The notes beneath the pieces were generated by a model that had not been told where the DNA came from, searched no databases, and was given only the letters and a program-made list of their open reading frames with translations. This document shows, piece by piece, positions 1-7,692 of a stretch of 64,000 nt of DNA. How positions within the stretch are numbered: position 1 is the stretch's first letter; each line of letters begins with the position of its first letter. Origin of the DNA: Idiomarina sp. (lineage in GTDB: Bacteria; Pseudomonadota; Gammaproteobacteria; Enterobacterales; Alteromonadaceae). Location of the stretch: the NCBI GenBank assembly GCA_020832105.1, contig JAFIFH010000001.1, positions 16,214 to 80,213 of the forward strand, in the 5' to 3' direction. A program made the translations under genes and the position numbers.

Positions 1-376
1 TGATAGCCGCCCGCAAAGCCTGGGCATCAACGCCACCATCGTCACTTAACGGCACCGTGTGTGGCACGACGCCGCCGAGTACCGCTGCACCGCCCGCTTC
101 ATATTTGTAGGTATGGTAGGGCGCGCCGACAATGTATTCTTCGCCGCGCTGACATTGGCTGAGAATGCCAAGCAGATTACTTTGGGTGCCGCTTGAGCAC
201 AGAATTGCGGCTTCTTTACCAAGTAGCGCTGCAACCTTTTGCTCCAGACGATTTACCGTCGGGTCTTCGCCATACACATCATCGCCTACTTCCGCATTGG
301 CCATGACCTGACGCATCTGGGTACTGGGTTTTGTCAGCGTATCACTACGAAAATCAATCAGTTGGTCATGTTTCAT
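1..376 (-). CDS. ltaE: Low-specificity L-threonine aldolase, 5' part
   Basis: The first 125 codons of a PLP-dependent aldolase that splits L-threonine/L-allo-threonine into glycine and acetaldehyde; the rest lies beyond the left edge. The start MKHDQLIDFRSDT, then TKPS, the GDDVYGEDP stretch and the CSSGTQSNL segment are characteristic of the family (fold type I, cytosolic). The ATG at 376 is preceded by AAAGGA at suitable spacing. Family recognition is from the visible motifs; the catalytic lysine is outside the window. Confidence 0.9.
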   Translation of the reverse strand, partial: MKHDQLIDFRSDTLTKPSTQMRQVMANAEVGDDVYGEDPTVNRLEQKVAALLGKEAAILCSSGTQSNLLGILSQCQRGEEYIVGAPYHTYKYEAGGAAVLGGVVPHTVPLSDDGGVDAQALRAAI

Positions 377-439
377 TCGCGCATTCCTTTAAATATTAGC
401 TACACTTATTACTAAGTTATTCCTAAAGAGGTAATTTTT

Positions 440-598
440 ATGCGTTTAATCATTGCGATCCTGCTGCCCTGGCTGGCTTTCTTCACCATCGGGCGTCCCT
501 TTGCCGGGATTATCTGCCTGATCTTACAGCTCACGCTTATCGGTTGGGCACCAGCCGCAATCTGGGCCGCATTCGCGGTCGGCAAGAATTCCGGTTGA
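440..598 (+). CDS. YqaE/Pmp3-family small membrane protein
   Basis: A 52-residue protein starting MRLIIAILLPWLAFF and ending VGKNSG. It has two hydrophobic segments joined by a short GRPFAG-type turn, the hallmark of the YqaE/Pmp3 (UPF0057) family, small inner-membrane proteins linked to membrane-potential and salt stress in other organisms. The ATG follows AAAGAGG at about 8 bases. It stands alone between the divergent aldolase gene and a bidirectional terminator. Function here is inferred from the family only. Confidence 0.8.
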   Translation: MRLIIAILLPWLAFFTIGRPFAGIICLILQLTLIGWAPAAIWAAFAVGKNSG

Positions 599-646
599 AT
601 CAGCGTTACATGGGTTCAAACGCCAGATAGTAGTGTTTAGCATATC

Positions 647-674
647 AAAACGCCGACCCTAGGGTCGGCGTTTT
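647..674. terminator. Bidirectional rho-independent terminator
   Basis: A perfect 28-base palindrome: AAAACGCCGACCCT followed by its exact complement. Runs of A and T flank the stem, so it can act on both strands. It lies between the convergent Pmp3-like gene and the M13 peptidase gene. Confidence 0.85.
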
Positions 675-702
675 CGTAGCTTCGGCTGCTAATTCCGGTC
701 AC

Positions 703-2793
703 TTACCAGATTTTAACCCGCACGTCTTCACCACGGTACATCTCGTCACCCTCTTCTACACCATAGGCTTCATAGAATTCAGGCATGTTAGACAGCACAC
801 CAAGAACACGGTATTTACCTGGCGAGTGTGGCCCCTGCACGACCTGACGGCGCAATGCTTCGTCACGGAACTTGATCCGCCAGATTTGCCCCCAACCCGC
901 AAAGAAACGCTGTTCAGCGGTCATTCCATCAATCACCGGTGCTTCTTCACCACCCAGTGAGTTCTGGTATGCACGGTACGACACCGTCAGGCCACCCAAA
1001 TCAGCGATGTTCTCACCCAGGCCAAGACCACCTTGTAAAAACAGGTCGTCAATGGGGTTGAAACTACTGTACTGGTCAATCATCATTTGTGCACGTTCAG
1101 TAAACTGCTCTTCATCCTGAGGGCTCCACCAGTCACGCAGGTTACCTTCACCGTCTGAACGGCGGCCCTGGTCATCAAAACCATGGGTAATTTCATGGCC
1201 AATTACGCCACCAATAGCGCCGTAATTCACTGCATCGTCTGCATCTACGTTAAAGAATGGCGGTTGCAAAATCGCAGCCGGGAAAACGATTTCGTTCATG
1301 GTTGAGCGGTAATACGCATTCACGGTCTGTGGCGTCATGCCCCAGTCTTCTGTGTCGACTTCTTCACCTAAGCGGCCAATCATGCGCTCGTACTCGCATT
1401 CGCCAGACCGCATCAGGTTACCAGCCAGGTCGTCTGCTGCAATAGATACGCAGTCATAGTCACGCCATTCGTTCGGGTAACCAATTTTCGCAGTAAAGGT
1501 CGACAGCTTAGCCTGTGCCTCTTCTTTGGTTTCGTCGGTCATCCACTCAAGGTCATTAATCGCTTCTTCAAACGCAACCATCAGGTTGTCGATCATTTCC
1601 TGCATGCGCTCAGCTGACTCTTGCTGGTAATGACGGCTCACATACTCTTCACCGACCATAAAACCAAGCACGCTTTCTACCGTCGATACACCGCGTTTTT
1701 CACGATCACGCTGCTCTTCCAGGCCTTGTAAAACACGGCCGTAGAAATCGAAGCTGGCATCGCCCAGCGCCGCGGTCAGGTAGCCCGCACCCTGGCGCAG
1801 GGTATGGAAACGCAGGTAGGTCTGCCAGTCTTCTATGCTGACGTCTGCATACATGTCAGCAAAGTCGCGCATATAGCTTGGCTGGCGTACCACCACCTCT
1901 TCAATATCAACACCCGCAGCGCTGAAGAACTGGTCCCAGGCAAAACCTGGTGCATCTTCGTTCAGCTCGCTGACGGTCATTTTGTTATAGCTTGCCTGGC
2001 GGTCACGGTTCTGGATGCGTGTCCACTGTGCTTCAGCCAGCTTGGTTTCCAGCTCAAGAATGGTTTCAGCAGCGTCTTCACCACCGTCCCACTCAGCAGC
2101 GTTATACAAGTTCGCGATAAATTCTTTATATTGCTCACGCAGCTCAAGATTGCTGTCGCTGTCATTGACGTAGTAATCACGGTCCGGTAAACCCAGGCCT
2201 GACTGGCTCAAGGTGGTGATGTACTGATCAGACTGCATCTGGTCCTGGCCCACAAACATACCAACTGGGGTGCCTGCACGGCGACGTTGTTGCTCGCCCC
2301 AGAACTCGGCCAGTTGGTCATGACTGGCTAAGCCGTCGATGCGCGCTAAAGACTCATCCAGCGGGCTTAAGCCACGTGCTTCGCGGGTGTCTTCGTCCAT
2401 GTATGAACGGAATAAATCACCGATCTTTTGCTCGTTAGAGCCTTCGGCACCACCACGTTCAGCCAGTTCACGCACGATCTCAAGCACTTGCTGCTCGGCA
2501 CGCTCACGCAACTCGTCAAAACTACCCCAGCGCGCACGGTCCGCAGGGATCTCAGTACGCTCAAGCCACTGGCCATTGATATAACGGAAGAAATTGTCTT
2601 GTGGACGGACATCGGTGTCCATGTTGTCGAGCTCAACGCCGGAGGTCAGCTCACCATACTCGCTGCTGACGGTGCTTTGGGTGTTTTGTTCCGCTGGTTG
2701 AGCGTCGCTCTGGCTGCGCTCGCTGGTGTCTGAACACGCGGCAGTACCGAGTGCTAAGGCTACGCTAACGGCTAATAATGACGTGCGTTTCAT
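703..2793 (-). CDS. M13-family (neprilysin/PepO-type) metallopeptidase, lipoprotein
   Basis: A 696-residue zinc endopeptidase. The N-terminus is a lipoprotein signal with lipobox TAAC (Cys20), so the enzyme is probably anchored in the cell envelope. The zinc site HEITH lies near residue 532 and the third-ligand motif ENIADLGG near 590, both diagnostic of family M13. The length fits the family. The helical N-terminal half that closes the active-site chamber is intact. It probably cleaves oligopeptides in the periplasm. It is monocistronic, between terminators. Confidence 0.95.
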   Translation of the reverse strand: MKRTSLLAVSVALALGTAACSDTSERSQSDAQPAEQNTQSTVSSEYGELTSGVELDNMDTDVRPQDNFFRYINGQWLERTEIPADRARWGSFDELRERAEQQVLEIVRELAERGGAEGSNEQKIGDLFRSYMDEDTREARGLSPLDESLARIDGLASHDQLAEFWGEQQRRRAGTPVGMFVGQDQMQSDQYITTLSQSGLGLPDRDYYVNDSDSNLELREQYKEFIANLYNAAEWDGGEDAAETILELETKLAEAQWTRIQNRDRQASYNKMTVSELNEDAPGFAWDQFFSAAGVDIEEVVVRQPSYMRDFADMYADVSIEDWQTYLRFHTLRQGAGYLTAALGDASFDFYGRVLQGLEEQRDREKRGVSTVESVLGFMVGEEYVSRHYQQESAERMQEMIDNLMVAFEEAINDLEWMTDETKEEAQAKLSTFTAKIGYPNEWRDYDCVSIAADDLAGNLMRSGECEYERMIGRLGEEVDTEDWGMTPQTVNAYYRSTMNEIVFPAAILQPPFFNVDADDAVNYGAIGGVIGHEITHGFDDQGRRSDGEGNLRDWWSPQDEEQFTERAQMMIDQYSSFNPIDDLFLQGGLGLGENIADLGGLTVSYRAYQNSLGGEEAPVIDGMTAEQRFFAGWGQIWRIKFRDEALRRQVVQGPHSPGKYRVLGVLSNMPEFYEAYGVEEGDEMYRGEDVRVKIW

Positions 2794-2878
2794 GCAATTC
2801 CCCTAGACTAAAAAATATTGATAAGAATGTTCTATACAACTTAGCGCTCTATCAAAGCACTGATACCGGACAAAGTCG

Positions 2879-2908
2879 AGCCAGCACGCGATAATACACG
2901 CGCTGGCT
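2879..2908 (-). terminator. Probable terminator of the YgjV operon
   Basis: An inverted repeat GCCAGCACGCG / CGCGCTGGC with an 8-base AT-rich loop just after the stop codon of the YgjV gene. Only a weak T-run follows on the minus strand, so intrinsic termination is plausible, not certain. Confidence 0.5.
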
Positions 2909-2925
2909 GCGACCAATGGACGCTG

Positions 2926-3450
2926 TTACATCTTGCGCGCGCTTTCTACGGCTTTACTTTTGCGCTCGCTCAGCATCTTCGTAATGATGCTGGTCAGGTT
3001 ACTGATATTAAACAAAATACCGAAAATACTGCCGACGGCAATGGCATACACCAGGCCGAGTAGCTCGGCGAGGATAAACCAGCGGCGAATACTCGCCGCG
3101 CTTTCCAGCACAATAGAGCCCACCGTAAATACCAGCGCTGAGGCATAGGCCACAAACAGCAAAGCACTGTTCCCAACAATCAGGTATTCCCATAAACAAA
3201 AGCCGACATTCAATAAGACAAACAGATACAGAATCCAGCGTTGGCGGTATTTCATTGCCACGATATTACGCACGGCACCCAGCGCCAGGCTAATACCTGC
3301 GGCCATTGCACCGAGTAAGAAAAAGTGCGCGCTTAAAAATGCCAGCGCAAACGCCGAGACTAACCGATAGCGGTTAATCGTGTTTTGACGATAACCAATA
3401 AAATTAAAAATCAGCGCCAGCGCGCCAAACAGATAGAGTGCGTAATCCAA
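2926..3450 (-). CDS. YgjV-family inner-membrane protein
   Basis: A 174-residue protein with about six hydrophobic segments. The sequence (GYRQNTINRYR near the N-terminus, alternating short loops, a positively charged C-terminal tail SERKSKAVESARKM) resembles the Imp-YgjV family of inner-membrane proteins of unknown role. It is the last gene of a minus-strand operon DUF192 - BamE-like lipoprotein - YgjV; the preceding gene ends 28 bases upstream. No function can be read from the sequence. Confidence 0.7.
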   Translation of the reverse strand: MDYALYLFGALALIFNFIGYRQNTINRYRLVSAFALAFLSAHFFLLGAMAAGISLALGAVRNIVAMKYRQRWILYLFVLLNVGFCLWEYLIVGNSALLFVAYASALVFTVGSIVLESAASIRRWFILAELLGLVYAIAVGSIFGILFNISNLTSIITKMLSERKSKAVESARKM

Positions 3451-3478
3451 TGGAGGTCCTTAACGACTTAAATAAGAC

Positions 3479-3934
3479 TTAATTGAGGTTGAAGGTGTTG
3501 TCCTGAAAATCATAATCCTGCACCCGTCCGGCTTGATCAAATAAAATGGTCAGGCTTTTCAGGCCACCCACATTGCGCCGCTCATCACGAAACTGGTGGG
3601 TGTAGTTCCAATACAGCTCTTCACCACTGCGGGTCATTGAGTGCGGTCGACCAAACACCTGGATGACTTGCTGGCTGCTGGTAACGCCTCGCTGCAGTAA
3701 CTGATCCACATCGGCCTGCACCAAGCGGTCCATTTGTGCCGCGCTCAGGGTTTGCGTGCTTGTGCGCCGGCTAGCTTGCCGTGTCGGTGTTGTTGTGGGG
3801 GCTTGTTGTTGCGGTTGGCGTTGCACTTGTGGGTCCTGTGGTGACTCATTCACGCTGCGGGTGGTCGTAGTACAACCCGCCACAACCAGCACCAGCAACA
3901 ACAATGGATATTTAAACACGGTGCGCAAATGCAT
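3479..3934 (-). CDS. BamE/SmpA-like lipoprotein
   Basis: A 151-residue lipoprotein. The start chosen (MHLRTVFKYP) overlaps the upstream stop as TAATG, with GAGGG just upstream, indicating translational coupling; a start six codons earlier is possible but less likely. Signal peptide and lipobox VAGC are followed by a Gln/Thr/Pro-rich linker (about residues 25-65), then a C-terminal domain with GVTSSQQVIQVFGRP and LYWNYTH, as in SmpA/BamE-type folds. It is probably outer-membrane anchored; a BAM role is not supported because the true bamE is normally elsewhere and shorter. Confidence 0.6.
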   Translation of the reverse strand: MHLRTVFKYPLLLLVLVVAGCTTTTRSVNESPQDPQVQRQPQQQAPTTTPTRQASRRTSTQTLSAAQMDRLVQADVDQLLQRGVTSSQQVIQVFGRPHSMTRSGEELYWNYTHQFRDERRNVGGLKSLTILFDQAGRVQDYDFQDNTFNLN

Positions 3935-4503
3935 TACCAACCCTCGGCCCACGGCGCCTGTTCACAAGTACGCTCTAAAACGTAATCACCTTCCATAATA
4001 CCAAAATCGGCAAAGGCACCGCCATTTAACTCTAAGGCCGCGCGTGCCGCACTATTTGACTGATAGCCTGGGCAATGGCGTGGGTTCGAACTCATGCATG
4101 GTTCCATGGTTTTAATCTGTGAAATACGGCCGTCGTCGTCAATAAAAGCAATATCTAACACAATCAGGGTTTGGAACATCCAAAACCCTCGATAGTCCGA
4201 CCGCGGGTAGTAAAACAGCATCCCTTCGTCTGCCCCCAGGTGTTCACGATGCATCAGCCCCCGTGAGCGCTGGGCGTCATTGACTGCAAGCTCTGCCTTA
4301 ATCATCACCGCTGAATCGGCGCGTTGCGTGGCATCTTGTTGGTATGCCCGGGCCGTTAATAAGCACAAGTTGGCACCATCGTCGTCGCTGTCGGCGGTGT
4401 TTGTGTTATCACCATTCGCCGACATGGGCGCGCAACCAAGGATGCCGGCAAGCACTGTCAGTGCCATGGTGCCGCGTAAACTGACTAAAGAGAATGTGTT
4501 CAA
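3934..4503 (-). CDS. DUF192-family lipoprotein
   Basis: A 189-residue protein with a lipoprotein signal (lipobox ILGC) and a DUF192 domain over roughly residues 65-180. Recognisable signatures are RSRGLMHREHL, GMLFYYP, FWMFQTLIVLDIAFID and the conserved MEPC segment. The family is widespread and its biochemical role unsettled. It is the first gene of the operon with the BamE-like and YgjV genes; its stop codon overlaps the next start. Confidence 0.85.
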   Translation of the reverse strand: MNTFSLVSLRGTMALTVLAGILGCAPMSANGDNTNTADSDDDGANLCLLTARAYQQDATQRADSAVMIKAELAVNDAQRSRGLMHREHLGADEGMLFYYPRSDYRGFWMFQTLIVLDIAFIDDDGRISQIKTMEPCMSSNPRHCPGYQSNSAARAALELNGGAFADFGIMEGDYVLERTCEQAPWAEGW

Positions 4504-4590
4504 TACAGGTTCCTCACCTAAATGTTGCCATGATTATGTGGTTTGCCAATGCCGTGTTGCAACGTCACTCAGCCTGATACCTTTTTACCT

Positions 4591-5310
4591 TTATTCCTTT
4601 CTACCTTCATACCCCTGCACCAGCGATTGCCAGTTTTTCTGGGTAAAATGAAAGCCTTGGTGCAAGCCCTTTTCTTTATCCAGGCTACGACGCAGCCGCG
4701 CCAGGTTCTGATCGCTCCATTCACCAGGCTTGCGCCGCTCACACTTATCAAAGTCAATCAGCCAAACTTTGTCGGCCTCGGCCTCTTCGCCACCCACTGC
4801 CAGCAAAATATTGTGGCAATTCAGATCCGAGTGGTACACCCCATGCTGGTGCATCCTCGCGATAGTCTGGCCTATCTGTTGCCACATACTACTGGCCAGC
4901 GGCCCCTGCTGTAACAAGGTAAACATGTCAGCGTCACATGGCAGGCGCTCTATGAGTATATCCGCCTGGTAACAAAGCCCAAACTTTGGGGTGGTTAATA
5001 ACGCAATCGGTCGGGGTACCGGCAGGCCCTGCCCGTGCATCCATTCTAGCAACTCGTACTCTGCCACATTGCGTGGCTGTTGCGTGGCCATAAACCAATC
5101 GCGGTTCACTTTACCCACTAAACCACCGCGATAATAATGGCGGAGCACCATCGGCAATTCACTAAGCTGGTTGTCGGCCTGAATGAAATAGGCCAGATTA
5201 CGCCCCCCTGCCGAGCCACTTTGCTGACCTGCCTGCTGCCAGAACTGCGGTGAGAAATGCTCAGGCTGCGGTTGTTGCTTTACTAATGCCTGATTATAAC
5301 GAATTGTCAC
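4591..5310 (-). CDS. kdkA: 3-deoxy-D-manno-octulosonic acid kinase
   Basis: A 239-residue protein-kinase-like enzyme that phosphorylates the single Kdo residue of lipid A-Kdo at the inner membrane, taking the place of a second Kdo. The kinase signatures are visible: YHSDLNCHNILL (catalytic loop, near residue 160) and WLIDFDKCERR (metal-binding DFD, near 185). Translation starts at GTG (5310) inside GTGA, overlapping the waaA stop by four bases, so the two are coupled. Pairing with waaA supports the assignment strongly. Confidence 0.93.
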   Translation of the reverse strand: MTIRYNQALVKQQPQPEHFSPQFWQQAGQQSGSAGGRNLAYFIQADNQLSELPMVLRHYYRGGLVGKVNRDWFMATQQPRNVAEYELLEWMHGQGLPVPRPIALLTTPKFGLCYQADILIERLPCDADMFTLLQQGPLASSMWQQIGQTIARMHQHGVYHSDLNCHNILLAVGGEEAEADKVWLIDFDKCERRKPGEWSDQNLARLRRSLDKEKGLHQGFHFTQKNWQSLVQGYEGRKE

Positions 5311-6647
5311 GGTAACTCCTTGGGGGCATGATCAGTCATGGTCGTTGCTATTAAGCCAAGGCTGCGTTGGGTGGCGCCCCGGTGCTTGGCAAATAACTGT
5401 TGCGCCTGAGCACCAATACGTTGCGCAGTACCCGGCTCCACTAATAAACCCAGCCAGGTGTCATGCAATTGCTGGCTATCCGCCACCCAACGCACCGCCT
5501 GGCGCGCATCCAGCTGGCGGTATACGTCGGCAAAATTAAATACATGCCGGCCGGAGACGATTGGTAAGCCAAATGCCATCGCCTCCAGTGGGTTGTGGCC
5601 ACCACGTTCAATCAGGCTACCGCCAATGGTGGCTATCGTCGACACGCCAAACCAAAGCAACATTTCGCCCATGGTATCGGCCAGCAAGACCTGAGTGCCT
5701 TTCGTGATTGGTCGCCCGGAGCTGCGCCGCACCATCGTCAAACCCGAGTTTTCTACCAGCCGCGCTATGGCATCAAAACGCTCTTGATGGCGTGGCACCA
5801 AAATCAGTAAGCTGTCCGGCCGGGCGTTGAGTATCTGCGCAAAAGCCTCTAACGCCTGTGACTCTTCACCTTCATGGGTACTGCCAAAGGTAATCACCTG
5901 GCGGTCGCCAAGTAAGGGTTTGAACAGCGCAATGTCCTGCTTGGTCTGAGCACTGATTTGCACATCGAATTTAATATTCCCAGGCATGTGAACCCGCGAT
6001 GGCTCGCAACCAAGGTCGATAAATCGTTCGGCGCTGGCGTTGTCCTGGGCGATCACCATGTCCAGCGCGCCCCAAATCGGGCCCATCAGCAAGCGCGCTT
6101 TATGATAACCGTTGGCGGAGCGCTCTGACATGCGCGCATTCACCAACATCAGCTTGATGCCGTGCTGATGCGCCTGACTCACCAGGTTCGGCCATAACTC
6201 GGTTTCCAGAATCACCAATGCTCGCGGTTTCAGGCGGTTGATAAAGCGGCGCACGGCTAAAGGCGTGTCGAATGGAAGATAGCAATGGTACACCCGCTCA
6301 CCAAACAGCTTTTTCACCAATGCCGAACCGGTGGGCGTGGTGCATGTAATCGCCACAGGTTGCTGAGGATTAAGCGCAAGAAATTGCTCAATCAGTGGCT
6401 TTGCTGCCATTAACTCGCCCACCGATACGCAGTGGAATACCACACAACGGCGATACTCTGGTGGTACATCTTGCCACGCCGCTCGCTCAGCCCAACGTTC
6501 ACGATAGCCCTGGTTATTGCGACCATGCCACCACAGGTAGGTATAAATAGCGGGCAATGCCAGGGTCAGGACAATACTATAGATCGCGCGTATCCAGCCG
6601 CCCCCAAGCGCAGCCCCCTGGTCATTTTTCTGTTGTTGTGTATTCAC
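5307..6647 (-). CDS. waaA: Lipid IVA Kdo transferase
   Basis: Transfers Kdo from CMP-Kdo to lipid IVA at the inner membrane. After a short leader the family N-terminus is seen: a membrane segment followed by LWWHGRNNQGYRERWAER. Later come FHCVSVGE, TCTTPTGS, the ETELWPN motif and GSTHEGEE of GT30 transferases. Start: GTG at 6647 is preferred (AAGGTG upstream, 446 residues); the reading frame stays open to an ATG at 6716, giving a 469-residue alternative with an atypical N-terminus. The presence of kdkA suggests a monofunctional enzyme. Confidence 0.92.
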   Translation of the reverse strand: MNTQQQKNDQGAALGGGWIRAIYSIVLTLALPAIYTYLWWHGRNNQGYRERWAERAAWQDVPPEYRRCVVFHCVSVGELMAAKPLIEQFLALNPQQPVAITCTTPTGSALVKKLFGERVYHCYLPFDTPLAVRRFINRLKPRALVILETELWPNLVSQAHQHGIKLMLVNARMSERSANGYHKARLLMGPIWGALDMVIAQDNASAERFIDLGCEPSRVHMPGNIKFDVQISAQTKQDIALFKPLLGDRQVITFGSTHEGEESQALEAFAQILNARPDSLLILVPRHQERFDAIARLVENSGLTMVRRSSGRPITKGTQVLLADTMGEMLLWFGVSTIATIGGSLIERGGHNPLEAMAFGLPIVSGRHVFNFADVYRQLDARQAVRWVADSQQLHDTWLGLLVEPGTAQRIGAQAQQLFAKHRGATQRSLGLIATTMTDHAPKELP

Positions 6648-6754
6648 TACTACTGAGCACCTTATAGTTCGCCAGAATGGGCTTGCAAGCCTATGATGCC
6701 AAAGGCAGCACTGCAATTCTATGCATTATGCGAGGAAATAAGTACAATGCATTT

Positions 6755-7648
6755 ATGCATATTCAACATCTTCGTAAAGTCACGGCCATTGGCGGTGGAC
6801 ATGGTCTCGGGCGGCTTATGGCCACCCTGTCATTCCTACGCCAACGCCTGATTGGTATTGTTGCCACCACCGACAACGGTGGTGCCACTGGTATTTTGCG
6901 TGACGCCCATCAGTGTATCGCCTGGGGGGACATCCGTAACTGTTTGTCGCAACTGGCCAACCAACCACTGGCCAAAGAAGTCCTCAATTACCGCTTTAAT
7001 TCTGACTCATCCTTGCACGGCCATAATCTTGGCAACCTGTTGCTCTACTCACTTGACGAGCTCAGTGCGCGCCCGCTTGATGGTATTCAGCTACTCAGTC
7101 GGCTGCTCAAAGTAGAATGTAAGGTACTACCCATGAGCGAATCGCCCACGGACCTTATTGGTGCCAGTGCCGAAGCCTTTGACTGCCATGGTGAGCTCTG
7201 TATTGATGAGCTCCCGCATATGCCCAAGCGGTTGATGCTCAACCCTCCGGTCCACGCCACACCCGAAGCGTTGCGCCATATTAGCGGCAGTGACCTGATC
7301 ATTATTGGACCAGGTAGTTTCCTCACCTCAGTGATGCCGCCGTTACTGGTCACAGAAATCACGCGAGCTGTCGCGGAATCTAACGCAAAGGTCATTTTTA
7401 TCGATAACCTGATGATGGAACAAAGTCCGGCAGGCAAATTAACTTTAGATGAGAAGCTCGACTGGATGGGCCAGCACCTGCAGGCCGATGTGATTGACCT
7501 GGTGATAAGCCAGTTCGGGGCCGACTATCGCGGTAAGTTGCCAGTGGTTGATGGCATTATCGCCGAACCTGGCATGCCCCACCGCCACCAAAGTGACAGT
7601 CTATTGCATGCGCTTGAGCGTGCGGTGGAAAAGCTGGGGCTGGTTTAA
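6755..7648 (+). CDS. YvcK/YbhK-family protein (gluconeogenesis factor-like)
   Basis: A roughly 297-residue protein of the CofD/YvcK superfamily. Diagnostic motifs are AIGGGHGLGR at the N-terminus, TTDNGGATG, WGDIRNCLSQL and IGPGSFLTS. In Bacillus YvcK binds UDP-sugars and is needed for growth on gluconeogenic carbon; E. coli YbhK is the closest enteric relative. The start ATG 6755 gives the usual short lead-in before the Gly-rich loop; in-frame ATGs at 6728 and 6677 are possible. It is divergent from waaA. Confidence 0.85.
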   Translation: MHIQHLRKVTAIGGGHGLGRLMATLSFLRQRLIGIVATTDNGGATGILRDAHQCIAWGDIRNCLSQLANQPLAKEVLNYRFNSDSSLHGHNLGNLLLYSLDELSARPLDGIQLLSRLLKVECKVLPMSESPTDLIGASAEAFDCHGELCIDELPHMPKRLMLNPPVHATPEALRHISGSDLIIIGPGSFLTSVMPPLLVTEITRAVAESNAKVIFIDNLMMEQSPAGKLTLDEKLDWMGQHLQADVIDLVISQFGADYRGKLPVVDGIIAEPGMPHRHQSDSLLHALERAVEKLGLV

Positions 7649-7692
7649 TCCCTCGCGCATAACAACAAAACAACCAAGCATAGGAATTACTG